A stretch of DNA of 7,534 nucleotides from T1SED10-198M sp003554345 [NCBI: Candidatus Sumerlaeota bacterium] (GTDB taxonomy: Bacteria; Sumerlaeota; T1SED10-198M), in NCBI GenBank assembly GCA_003554345.1, contig PWGE01000101.1, forward strand, positions 1 to 7,534. Direction: 5' to 3'. The notes under the pieces are model-generated. The model saw nothing but the letters and a program-made list of their open reading frames with translations. It ran no database searches and was not told the DNA's origin. The translations under genes and the position numbers were made by a program. Positions 1 to 7,022 of this stretch are shown here, piece after piece; position 1 is the first letter of the stretch; each line of letters opens with the position of its first letter.

Positions 1-2
1 GT

Positions 3-71
3 CAGCATGTTTATGAACAAGAAAGGGAGAGAGATTCGGTTGAACCTGATATTCCAGTGAAAGTACCATAG
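3..71 (+). CDS. C-terminal tail of an upstream gene (partial, unidentified)
   Basis: Reading from base 3, an open frame of 22 codons ends at TAG (69-71). The tail is polar and acidic, with prolines near the end (it closes DIPVKVP), which suits a flexible C-terminus. Frame 1 is also open, to TGA at 58-60, but gives a less protein-like ending (NLIFQ); frame 2 stops at once. A probable terminator 38 bp downstream supports a gene ending here. Too little is present to identify the product, and the choice of frame is an inference. Confidence 0.35.
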   Translation, partial: QHVYEQERERDSVEPDIPVKVP

Positions 72-108
72 ATTGATAATTATACTTCAATTAACAATAA
101 GTTCCAAT

Positions 109-153
109 AAAAAAGACGTCTGGGGAGAAGAAGCTGGCCCCCTCTTTTTTTTT
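109..153 (+). terminator. Probable rho-independent terminator of the upstream gene
   Basis: An A-rich arm (A6GA, 109-116) can pair with TCTTTTTT (143-150), and GGGG (122-125) with the C5 run at 138-142. This leaves a CGTCT bulge (117-121) on the left arm and a loop of about 12-13 nt. A run of nine T (145-153) forms the 3' side. A GC core followed by a T tract is the usual intrinsic terminator pattern, and the A-tract could let it work in both directions. The GC stem is short, so its strength is uncertain; no folding energy was calculated. Confidence 0.55.
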
Positions 154-468
154 ATGAACTATGAAATAAAGCGCAAAAGGAAAACATTTGAATGGGCTTT
201 TCAAAATATTTTTGAACTTTCTTATTGTTAAACCAGATCATAAAAACAGCTAAAATATTTTGAAATGACAGATGATAAGGTTTTATAATAATAGAGAAAC
301 CCCTTCTTATTTCCGGGTAAAGAGGTGATAAGAGGTTATAGAACCCTTTTAAAATATAAATCCGTCGATTTGTCAACTTTTTTTTCCGGTATGGAGTATA
401 ACGAGTATACTTCTCATCGGTGATTAAGGAAAACCGATATAAAGGGATAAAACGTGACATATATTTCG
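154..468. other. AT-rich intergenic stretch with no convincing gene
   Basis: About 315 bp lie between the terminator and the promoter. It is clearly richer in A+T than the flanking genes and holds several T or A runs. On the plus strand only short frames exist, such as a 25-codon one starting at ATG 154, and none has a good ribosome site and a recognisable product. A long open frame exists on the minus strand, but it is poorly supported. A small direct repeat (GAGTATA twice, 9 bp apart, about 395-410) is visible. No tRNA or riboswitch-like fold was recognised by eye. Confidence 0.6.
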
Positions 469-496
469 TTGAATTCCAAAAATAACCTTCTATAAT
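469..496 (+). promoter_or_regulatory. Sigma70-type promoter for the signalling gene run
   Basis: TTGAAT (469-474) and a perfect TATAAT (491-496) are separated by 16 bp, close to the consensus for the main vegetative sigma factor. Transcription would begin near 503, leaving a leader of roughly 24 nt before the start codon at 527. It is the best promoter-like pair seen in the upstream region and is well placed to drive 527-6901. Function is inferred from sequence only. Confidence 0.5.
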
Positions 497-526
497 CATT
501 TGTAAAGAATCATCTAACAATTTTAT

Positions 527-1993
527 ATGAAAGAATTTGTTAATTTTTTTTCCAATCCTCTGGTTCTGGGTATACTTTTTCTGCTTATCCTGCGAATCTA
601 CTATGCATGGATGCAACGAAAACTGGCGGCGGTAGAGGAAGAGAGTGAGCAATTAGAAAAACAAAAGGAAATTGCTTATAATTTTCTGGAGAAAGCCGGC
701 AATATTCTTTTATCAGGTGACCAGCTGGAAGAGCGGCTGGAGGAAATTGGCTCTTTTATTGCGGAAGCGTTGGGTGCGGATTCGGGAGCCATATTTTTGC
801 GCCATGATGAAAATTACGTAAAAGCGAGAGCTATTTTTGGAGAAGGCATATTCCCGCCACTTATTCAGACTATTGATAAAGTTTTCACCAGTAAGAAATT
901 TATCAAGGAAAAAATACTGAGTGATGTCGTTCCCATTCGAGAAGCACGACTGATTGGACATGTTCTTCAAACCGGTCAGTCTCAGGTTATTACTGATGGC
1001 ACGAATGATCCACGTATACCTCGTAGTGCGAACGAACTTATAGAAATCAAAAGCCTGTTAATTGCTCCGTTAAGAGTCAATGAAAAAATTCTTGGTGTAT
1101 GCGTCCTTGTCAATAAGCGAAGTGGAGAGAGTTTTAGTAATTATGACCAGAGTCTTTTTGAAAATCTGGTTAATTATGCAGCCTTGATGCTTGATCTTCT
1201 GTATCTTACTCATGAGGTGAGAGAGAAGCAAAATTTGCAACAGGAAATTCAACTGGCTAATGAAGTACAACAACTTCTGCTTCCCCAAAACCTGTTTCCC
1301 CTGGAAGGATATGACCTTTATGCCTATAACAAACCTGCAAAAGAATTAGGGGGAGATTATTACGAGGTTCTTGAGCTGGGCAATAATAAAATTGGCGTTG
1401 CTATTGCAGATGTATCGGGAAAAGGAGTGGCAGCAGCTCTTGTCATGGCAACTCTGAGAAGCTTTATAAAAGTGGAAGCTCCTCGTTTTGTGGATAAGCC
1501 GAAAGAACTGGTAGAACATTTAAACCACCTTTTATTTAAAGATACCAAAGAAGATATGTTTATTACACTGGCTTATGGTGTGCTGGATACAGAAACCGGA
1601 GTTTTTAAGTTTGCCCGGGCGGGGCACGAGCAGATTTCTATTTTCAGTCCAGGAAATAGTATGCCAAAAGAGTATTGTCCCAAAGGTATGGCTATGGGCA
1701 TTGTAAGTCCTGATTCATTTCATCTGGAGGAATCTTCTGTCACTCTCAGGGATGAAGAATTATTGTTTCTTTATACTGATGGTGTTACTGAAGCTATGAA
1801 TAAGTATCAGGATGAGTTTGGAATTGAAAGGGTGAGAGACGTGGTTCAGGCAAACTGTCAGAAAACCACGAAGGAAATATGTGGAATCCTGTTGGAGGAA
1901 ATAGAAGCATTTACCGGAGGTATCTCTCAATACGATGACATCACCCTCGTGTTAATAAAAAGAGATAAAAAAAAATATAGGGGAGAGCAATAA
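527..1993 (+). CDS. Membrane-anchored GAF-PP2C phosphatase (RsbU/SpoIIE type)
   Basis: This 488-residue protein probably removes phosphate from a serine on the STAS protein encoded next, switching on a partner-switch. A hydrophobic helix (residues about 11-29) anchors it, and a short charged helix (30-50) leads to a GAF-like sensor domain (about 58-225). A linker with the typical LANEVQQLLLP motif (243-253) joins it to the PP2C domain. The metal-binding and catalytic motifs all look intact: GGDYYE (275-280), ADVSGKG (294-300), RAGHE (364-368), YTDGVTEA (416-423) and YDDITLV (469-475). An active Mn/Mg-dependent phosphatase is therefore expected. ATG 527 is the first possible start in this frame, since an in-frame TAA lies 12 bp upstream, but it lacks a clear Shine-Dalgarno site. 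The stop overlaps the next ATG (TAATG). The GAF ligand is unknown. Similar anchor-GAF-PP2C proteins are, from memory, common in Verrucomicrobia. Confidence 0.92.
   Translation: MKEFVNFFSNPLVLGILFLLILRIYYAWMQRKLAAVEEESEQLEKQKEIAYNFLEKAGNILLSGDQLEERLEEIGSFIAEALGADSGAIFLRHDENYVKARAIFGEGIFPPLIQTIDKVFTSKKFIKEKILSDVVPIREARLIGHVLQTGQSQVITDGTNDPRIPRSANELIEIKSLLIAPLRVNEKILGVCVLVNKRSGESFSNYDQSLFENLVNYAALMLDLLYLTHEVREKQNLQQEIQLANEVQQLLLPQNLFPLEGYDLYAYNKPAKELGGDYYEVLELGNNKIGVAIADVSGKGVAAALVMATLRSFIKVEAPRFVDKPKELVEHLNHLLFKDTKEDMFITLAYGVLDTETGVFKFARAGHEQISIFSPGNSMPKEYCPKGMAMGIVSPDSFHLEESSVTLRDEELLFLYTDGVTEAMNKYQDEFGIERVRDVVQANCQKTTKEICGILLEEIEAFTGGISQYDDITLVLIKRDKKKYRGEQ
1979..1985 (+). promoter_or_regulatory. 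Ribosome binding site for the STAS gene
   Basis: AGGGGAG sits 7 nt before ATG 1993, inside the last codons of the phosphatase gene. It is the strongest ribosome site within the run, while the phosphatase itself has none that is clear. This may favour production of the STAS protein over its phosphatase. Confidence 0.7.
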
Positions 1994-2316
1994 TGGAAGG
2001 TTTTTCAATCGAAACATTGAAGGAAGAAAGTGATACTTCTGAAACCAAGCTTCTGATAAGAGGTTTTTTGGATGCCCATACAGTAGATCATTTTGAACGT
2101 TCACTTGATGAGGCTCAGGAGAAAGGGTTTAAAACCATTATTCTGGACTTCTCATCACTGGATTATATTAGTAGTGCCGGTATAGGAAGTCTTATGAATT
2201 ACACAAAAATAATGAAAGATAAGGGGGGTGAGTTGATCATTTTGCGACCGACTGATAAGGTCTACAGGATATTTGACCTTTTAGGTTTTTCAAAGATTTT
2301 TAACATTAAGCGTTAA
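1993..2316 (+). CDS. STAS-domain anti-sigma factor antagonist (RsbV/SpoIIAA type)
   Basis: This 107-residue protein is a single STAS domain of the usual family length. In known systems the unphosphorylated form binds the anti-sigma kinase and frees its target; phosphorylation by that kinase blocks binding. The signature DYISSAGIGSL (57-67) carries the switch serine. By alignment to SpoIIAA (MDSSG, Ser58), the site is Ser61, with Ser60 replacing the aspartate before it. Other family marks are GFLDAHT (24-30), the TIILDFSSLDY strand (48-58) and the GGELIIL strand (78-84). The start codon shares one base with the phosphatase stop, implying translational coupling. The kinase follows after 23 bp, so substrate, phosphatase and kinase are encoded together. 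The protein should be cytoplasmic. Confidence 0.93.
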   Translation: MEGFSIETLKEESDTSETKLLIRGFLDAHTVDHFERSLDEAQEKGFKTIILDFSSLDYISSAGIGSLMNYTKIMKDKGGELIILRPTDKVYRIFDLLGFSKIFNIKR

Positions 2317-2339
2317 ACCTTTTATGTAAGGATAAAAAA

Positions 2340-2825
2340 ATGGATGAGGAAACGAAAACAATCAGTTTTGAACTGAGTTGTCCGGTGAAGTCTGTGTTTT
2401 TAAGGCATATTCGCCAATTTATTGTGCAGTTGGCTGAGGATGTGTCCTTTTCAGAGGAAGAAGTGTCTCAAATAGAGATAGCAGTTGACGAAGCCTGTTC
2501 TAATATCATTGAGCATGCTTATAATCATTCCACAGACTTTGACAAAGAAGGGAAGAAAATTTATGTACGGGTTGAGATATATAAACATGGTATTAAGATT
2601 GTTGTAGGAGACAGGGGCAAAGGTATACAACCACACCATATTCATAGAACGAAAAATCTTAAACAATATAAAACTTCCCGATACCATAGAGGGTTGGGTA
2701 CTTATATTATTACCAATTTCATGGATGATGTTCTTTTTCACACGGAAGAAGGATATGGAACTACTGTTGAAATGTTTAAATATCGAAGGGATAATGATGG
2801 CTTCACCAGAGCAGGAATTAAGTAA
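2340..2825 (+). CDS. Anti-sigma factor-type serine kinase (RsbW/SpoIIAB, HATPase fold)
   Basis: This 161-residue protein is a GHKL-type ATPase domain of RsbW/SpoIIAB length. It would phosphorylate the STAS protein encoded just upstream and otherwise hold a target, classically a sigma factor. Visible motifs are the N-box VDEACSNIIEHAY (49-61; E51 as likely base, N55 for Mg binding), the G1 box GDRGKGI (90-96) and the G2 region RGLGTYII (117-124). The lid between them is lysine-, arginine- and histidine-rich. No membrane segment is present. A Shine-Dalgarno-like AAGGAT (2328-2333) lies 6 nt before ATG 2340. Its last 29 bases overlap the start chosen for the histidine kinase gene. The true target cannot be told from the sequence: no sigma factor gene lies in the window, and family members also control non-sigma targets. 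Confidence 0.9.
   Translation: MDEETKTISFELSCPVKSVFLRHIRQFIVQLAEDVSFSEEEVSQIEIAVDEACSNIIEHAYNHSTDFDKEGKKIYVRVEIYKHGIKIVVGDRGKGIQPHHIHRTKNLKQYKTSRYHRGLGTYIITNFMDDVLFHTEEGYGTTVEMFKYRRDNDGFTRAGIK
2785..2790 (+). promoter_or_regulatory. Ribosome binding site that decides the histidine kinase start
   Basis: GAAGGG lies 6 nt before ATG 2797 and 3 nt before ATG 2794, favouring 2797. A longer reading from ATG 2725 would overlap the previous gene by 101 bp and add a leader (MMFFFTRKK...) that looks like a shadow of that gene. Confidence 0.6.
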
Positions 2826-4284
2826 AAAGAGCCTGTATTCAACCAGGCAGCAACTCATTATTTTAAATCAGATCAATACTATATTGAGCTCTCTTATTCA
2901 TACTGAACAGGTGGTCTGCTCTCTTCTTTATATACTCCTTATTCATGAGTTCTTCAGTTTTAGCCAGATTTATGTCTTTTCAGTATCTGATAGAGAGGGA
3001 AGCGTACAGGGAGAGTACTGTTTGGGATATAGAACAATTGAAGAAAAGAAAAAAGCTCTTACAAAAATTAAAGCTGAAAAAGAAAAGTTGCAGGAAGAGA
3101 TGAAGGAACAATCCTCTGGTACTGCATATACAGTTGAACAACTGCTTTTACATGAGTTAATGGATATGTCTGCTTATATCTGTCATACACGAATAGATAA
3201 AAGACACGCTTCGTTATATTCTAACCGGGATTTAACCCTTTTTTCACGGCCTTATCTTCGGAGTCAGGATACCGTATTTAATAAAGTGATAAAAACCCAG
3301 GCAATGAGTATCGTGACTGAAAGCGATGTATATCAAAAAAACGGTTTTCAGGATTTACTTCCTCCACCGCCTCTTTTATTCATTCCCCTCAGTGCTCGAA
3401 ATAAAGTCTTTAAAGTAATTGTAGCCAGTAAATGCCTGGAAAAAAAGCCGGAATTTGAACAAATAGAGTTGGCACTTATAGAGTGGATTCTCAAGCGTCT
3501 GTCATTTATATTTGAAAATTGTCAGAGATATGAAGACCTGGAACAAGCCTATCAAAAGCTGCAGGAAATTGATGAGATAAAGACAAACTTTATATCAATG
3601 ATTTCTCACGAACTGCAGACACCACTGATAGATATTATCGGGTACAGCCACCTTTTAAGTGATAGCAAGTTGGGTGAAGTTAATACTCGCCAGAAAGAAT
3701 CTCTCCATAAAATTATTCAGAAATCTGACCAGCTGTATGAACAAATAAGACAGATTTTATTCAGGATTCGACTTGATTCAGGAGATGTATGGAATGAAGA
3801 ACATCAAAAGGTTGTTCTGCGAAGTGTTTTTGAAGAAATCTTGCGCTATTATCAACAGAAAAAATATGATAAAGAGGTTAAGTTCCGGTTAACTGTCCCG
3901 CGAAAAAAAATAGAGCTTTATCTTCGTCCGCAGATGATTAAGTATATGATGGCAGTTTTAGTAGGTAATGCAGTGAAGTTTTCCGGTTCTTCTGTAGAAA
4001 TTGAAATTAAGGTTTGGGTGGCGAGTGATCAAACCTTACATATTGAAGTAAAGGATGATGGTATCGGGATTTCACAGCGAGAACAGGAAGCCATATTTCA
4101 ACCATTTTACCAGGTGCAAAATCCATTGAAGCGAGAATATCCCGGGCTGGGTATAGGGTTAAGCACCTTGAATGAACTTGTCAGGTCATTAGAAGGCCGA
4201 TTATTCGTCAAAAGCACACCCGGTAAAGGGAGCATTTTTGAGATCATCTTACCTGTAGAGCCGGCGTCAAAGAGTGGTGCTTAG
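2797..4284 (+). CDS. Soluble GAF-containing sensor histidine kinase
   Basis: From ATG 2797 the protein has 495 residues (a longer form from 2725 would have 519). An N-terminal GAF-like sensor region (about 15-240) is interrupted by a strongly charged helical insert (about 80-105, rich in K and E). A short coiled coil (about 243-263) precedes the dimerisation domain with the phospho-acceptor box SHELQTPL (270-277, His271), where Gln replaces the usual Arg. The ATPase domain has an N-box with GNAVKFS (390-396, Asn391), G1 DDGIGI (420-425), an F-box IFQPFY (433-438) and G2 GLGIGLS (450-456), all apparently intact. No transmembrane helix, HAMP, PAS or receiver domain is seen, so it should be a cytoplasmic kinase sensing an internal signal. 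No response regulator is encoded nearby, making it an orphan kinase within this window. The 29-bp overlap with the upstream kinase gene suggests coupled translation. Confidence 0.9.
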   Translation: MASPEQELSKKSLYSTRQQLIILNQINTILSSLIHTEQVVCSLLYILLIHEFFSFSQIYVFSVSDREGSVQGEYCLGYRTIEEKKKALTKIKAEKEKLQEEMKEQSSGTAYTVEQLLLHELMDMSAYICHTRIDKRHASLYSNRDLTLFSRPYLRSQDTVFNKVIKTQAMSIVTESDVYQKNGFQDLLPPPPLLFIPLSARNKVFKVIVASKCLEKKPEFEQIELALIEWILKRLSFIFENCQRYEDLEQAYQKLQEIDEIKTNFISMISHELQTPLIDIIGYSHLLSDSKLGEVNTRQKESLHKIIQKSDQLYEQIRQILFRIRLDSGDVWNEEHQKVVLRSVFEEILRYYQQKKYDKEVKFRLTVPRKKIELYLRPQMIKYMMAVLVGNAVKFSGSSVEIEIKVWVASDQTLHIEVKDDGIGISQREQEAIFQPFYQVQNPLKREYPGLGIGLSTLNELVRSLEGRLFVKSTPGKGSIFEIILPVEPASKSGA

Positions 4285-4318
4285 TTATGAAAGGACGTTT
4301 TAAGGATTATTTGTCAGA

Positions 4319-6901
4319 ATGAAAATGAATAAGGGACCTTTAAACACCTATATTGATACTTTAACCGGTTTGTATAAAGGAGAGCTTTTTGATACCAGGT
4401 TAACTGAAGAAATAAGGCGTTCTAACCGTACCAAAATACCGTTCTCTCTGTTGGCGATAGAAATTGATCATTACAGAGAATATATAAAGACATTACCGGA
4501 AACAGAGGAAAAACGTGTTTTAGCATCAGTTTGCCGTGCCATCAAGCAGGTGACCCGGGATAGCGATTTTTGTTTTTTGATGGCTGGCGGACGCATAAAT
4601 ATTCTGCTTCCCTACACCGATTCTTTTGGGGCTGCGCTGGTAGGAGAAAAAATTTGTCGCCAGGTAGAAAAAATCAAGTGGTTACAACAACGGATAACCA
4701 TTTCAGGTGCAGTAGTGACTTATCTGAGAGAAACCCGTAATCCTGTACAGATGCTCAGTCTTGTTGATAAAAGATTATCCAGGGCAAAAAGTTCTGATGC
4801 AAATAAGATTTATTGTGATACCTCGGAAGTGAGCCTCTTTAACAGGCTGGATTTCTACTGCAGGAAGAAATATGCTCTCATAAAATTTCACAAAAAACAG
4901 GTCTTATTTGATATTGTAGCCATCCTGTTCATTGTATCTTTTGTGGCTTATTACATGCATGCCAGATACCAGGAACGTGAACAGTGGCAATTAGAATACC
5001 GGGAAAATTTTCAGCCTGAAAATATAGAGACACACTGGAATATTAATAGTGGGGAATGGATTATCGAGGATGGTGAGTTGAGGACTGTTCCCACAGAAGC
5101 CTTATCATATGTTGTAACCCATGAGAAAAGCCAGACAGGCAATTATCGTGTTAAAATGGAGGGGCATTTCGAAAGAGGAGCCCAGGTCAGTGACTTAAGT
5201 TTGATTATTGGCGGAGAGAAAGATAATCCTCAGAAAGGGTATTTTATTGGCATAGGTTCTAATGAAAACACCCGTCATAAACTTTTAAAGTTGGGTGAGG
5301 AAAAACTGGTGCAGGTAGATGAACCGCTTCTCCATAAAACTCCATATCAAGTCAAAGTGGAGAAGATTGACCATTACATTACAGTCTTTTTAAATGGGAC
5401 TCCTATTCTTGAGTACTGGGATCTTTTTCCCTTAAATGATATAAGACATAACAAAGTCAGTCTTTATACCTTTTTCCCGGGAATGGTGGTAACCAGTTTT
5501 GAGATATATTCTCAAAAAGAGCCCAAAAAAGTGCCTTTATTGAATGTGCCTGATACTCTTTTTCGGCTGGGACACTATGAACAGGCATATCATGAATACC
5601 GGGAACTGTTACCAGAATATAAAGATACTGATCAATATGATGTCCTGACATTTAAAAAGGCACTATGCCTGATACAACTTCAACGGTTAAATGATGCTGA
5701 AAAACTCTTACAACGTGTCATTTATACTGGAAGTGTAGAAGGTCTTATTCCCTATGCCAAGCAGCAAAAAGCCCAGATTCTTGTTGAGCGCGGGCAATAC
5801 GGGAGTGCTTTGTCTTCTCTGAAAATCCTTCTGGATGAATATCGCCATGATGAACAGGTGAAAGGTTTATTTGCTTCCCACCTGATGTCTCTTGCTGAAA
5901 TATTATCTGTATCCCATCCCCGTGCTTCCAATGACTTTTTTCATGCCTATATTCATCATGTTCCTCGTGATACTTATGGTTGTGCCTATGCCAAAATACA
6001 GATGATGGAGAATTTTATAAAATCAGGAGATTTTCACCGTTTTGAGGAAACGAAATCCTATTTTAATGAGCAATTTGCTTACTTTCGGGATTTTTCTTTC
6101 CAGAGAGACCGGTTATCTTCCTGGGCATCATTCAGAAAAAATCAAACCCAGAAGGCAATTCAGATGATTAGAGAGATGCCTGCCAGATATGAAGACCTTG
6201 AATACTCTTTTCCACAGCTTTATAGCCAGGAAGCGCGATATTACTTCTATATAGAAGATTATGAGAATTTGCAAAGACTGTATGAGAAGACGACACGGCA
6301 GGAATATAGGGACCAGGAAAATCATGATCTCTTGCTGGTAGAGTCATTATGGTCATTGTCCCGGGAGTTGGAAGGAGATGATGAAGGCATGCAGACATTA
6401 GAAGAGAGGCTCAGTCAGATGTCTGATCAATCAATATATCAAATGTATCCCAGATTGTATAAGGGATACATTCATTATCTTCGTGAAGAATATTATCTTG
6501 CCAGACAATCATTTTACAGGGTTTCACAGGCGGCGCTGAAACAACCGGAAGGGCTACGTAATGCCCAGATTATGACGGGATTAAGTTTTCTTGCTGAGGG
6601 GAATCCATTTGCTCTTAAAACGTGGGGCGATGAAGTGATGCAGAATCGTCCATCTTATTCTCTGGAATATCTTGTGGCAAGGTATCTCCTTGATGAAGTG
6701 ACTGCTAGCGAGTTTATTGGGATTTTTACCTCTGAAAAGAAACGTCTGTTCCCACTGGCCTATTATATTACAGCAGAAAAAGCATTATTTGAGGGGCAAA
6801 AAGACCTGGCGGAAGAGTATTATACCGACTCTCTCTATTATTCACAATGGAATGAATTTCCTTCTTATCTGGTAGAAAGAAGGAAAACATCTCACTTTTA
6901 A
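4319..6901 (+). CDS. Degenerate GGDEF - transmembrane - ConA-like - TPR protein
   Basis: This 860-residue protein starts with a GGDEF-fold domain (about 10-168) opening DTLTGLY (13-19). Aligned on the following ILLP, the signature is AGGRI (89-93) instead of GGDEF, and the usual ND/GH/GD segment is not recognisable, so diguanylate cyclase activity is unlikely. An RDSD motif (80-83) stands five residues before it, as in the c-di-GMP inhibitory site. One hydrophobic helix (about 195-213) follows a lysine/arginine-rich stretch, placing the N-terminus inside and the rest outside the membrane. Residues about 228-398 resemble a concanavalin-A-like jelly roll (W240...SGEWIIEDGEL). Residues about 411-860 are helical TPR-like repeats, for example around 414-434, 443-468, 478-508, 713-737 and 814-843. 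The role is unknown; a sensor or scaffold is inferred. ATG 4319 lies 12 nt after AAGGA (4302-4306); ATG 4325 is an alternative start. It is probably the last gene of the run. Confidence 0.85.
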   Translation: MKMNKGPLNTYIDTLTGLYKGELFDTRLTEEIRRSNRTKIPFSLLAIEIDHYREYIKTLPETEEKRVLASVCRAIKQVTRDSDFCFLMAGGRINILLPYTDSFGAALVGEKICRQVEKIKWLQQRITISGAVVTYLRETRNPVQMLSLVDKRLSRAKSSDANKIYCDTSEVSLFNRLDFYCRKKYALIKFHKKQVLFDIVAILFIVSFVAYYMHARYQEREQWQLEYRENFQPENIETHWNINSGEWIIEDGELRTVPTEALSYVVTHEKSQTGNYRVKMEGHFERGAQVSDLSLIIGGEKDNPQKGYFIGIGSNENTRHKLLKLGEEKLVQVDEPLLHKTPYQVKVEKIDHYITVFLNGTPILEYWDLFPLNDIRHNKVSLYTFFPGMVVTSFEIYSQKEPKKVPLLNVPDTLFRLGHYEQAYHEYRELLPEYKDTDQYDVLTFKKALCLIQLQRLNDAEKLLQRVIYTGSVEGLIPYAKQQKAQILVERGQYGSALSSLKILLDEYRHDEQVKGLFASHLMSLAEILSVSHPRASNDFFHAYIHHVPRDTYGCAYAKIQMMENFIKSGDFHRFEETKSYFNEQFAYFRDFSFQRDRLSSWASFRKNQTQKAIQMIREMPARYEDLEYSFPQLYSQEARYYFYIEDYENLQRLYEKTTRQEYRDQENHDLLLVESLWSLSRELEGDDEGMQTLEERLSQMSDQSIYQMYPRLYKGYIHYLREEYYLARQSFYRVSQAALKQPEGLRNAQIMTGLSFLAEGNPFALKTWGDEVMQNRPSYSLEYLVARYLLDEVTASEFIGIFTSEKKRLFPLAYYITAEKALFEGQKDLAEEYYTDSLYYSQWNEFPSYLVERRKTSHF

Positions 6902-6928
6902 TTACCGGGATTTAAACCCTGGAATTAA
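6898..6928 (+). terminator. Hairpin at the end of the GGDEF/TPR gene (possible terminator)
   Basis: TTAATT-A-CCGGG (6898-6909) pairs with CCC-T-GG-AATTAA (6917-6928), with one bulged base on each arm and a 7-nt loop ATTTAAA. The stem overlaps the stop codon. No T tract follows, so it may serve as an RNA-stabilising 3' hairpin or an imperfect terminator rather than a classical one. Confidence 0.4.
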
Positions 6929-7001
6929 GTCTAGAAATGAAGCGGGAGAAATTCCAAAAGTACAATGCACTGAAAGTTCATGATAGATAGTCCATGATAT
7001 T

Positions 7002-7022
7002 TTGACACTCTGTCAATTTTTT
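7002..7022 (+). terminator. Perfect inverted repeat followed by T6 (terminator or operator)
   Basis: TTGACA (7002-7007) and TGTCAA (7011-7016) form a perfect 6-bp stem with a CTC loop, followed directly by six T (7017-7022). That is a compact intrinsic terminator layout, placed about 100 bp after the signalling run. The stem has only two G-C pairs, so it may be weak. The same palindrome lies about 125 bp before the transporter start and could instead be a regulator binding site; its left arm equals a consensus -35 box, but no -10 box lies at proper spacing. Confidence 0.4.

Noticed and set aside
152-652. Minus-strand open frame of 166 codons as a gene
   Set aside because: It needs a TTG start without a ribosome site, overlaps the well-supported phosphatase start by 126 bp and contains the likely operon promoter. 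The product matches no family I recognise, so it is listed only as a finding.
2725-2796. Longer N-terminus for the histidine kinase (start at 2725)
   Set aside because: It would overlap the RsbW-like gene by 101 bp and lacks a ribosome site, while ATG 2797 has GAAGGG 6 nt upstream.
2451-2858. Minus-strand open frame of 135 codons
   Set aside because: It lies almost wholly opposite the RsbW-like kinase gene, whose motifs are clear, and its product has no recognisable features.
4319-4822. Active diguanylate cyclase
   Set aside because: The domain fold is recognisable, but the GGDEF signature reads AGGRI and the usual substrate-binding ND/GD segment is missing.
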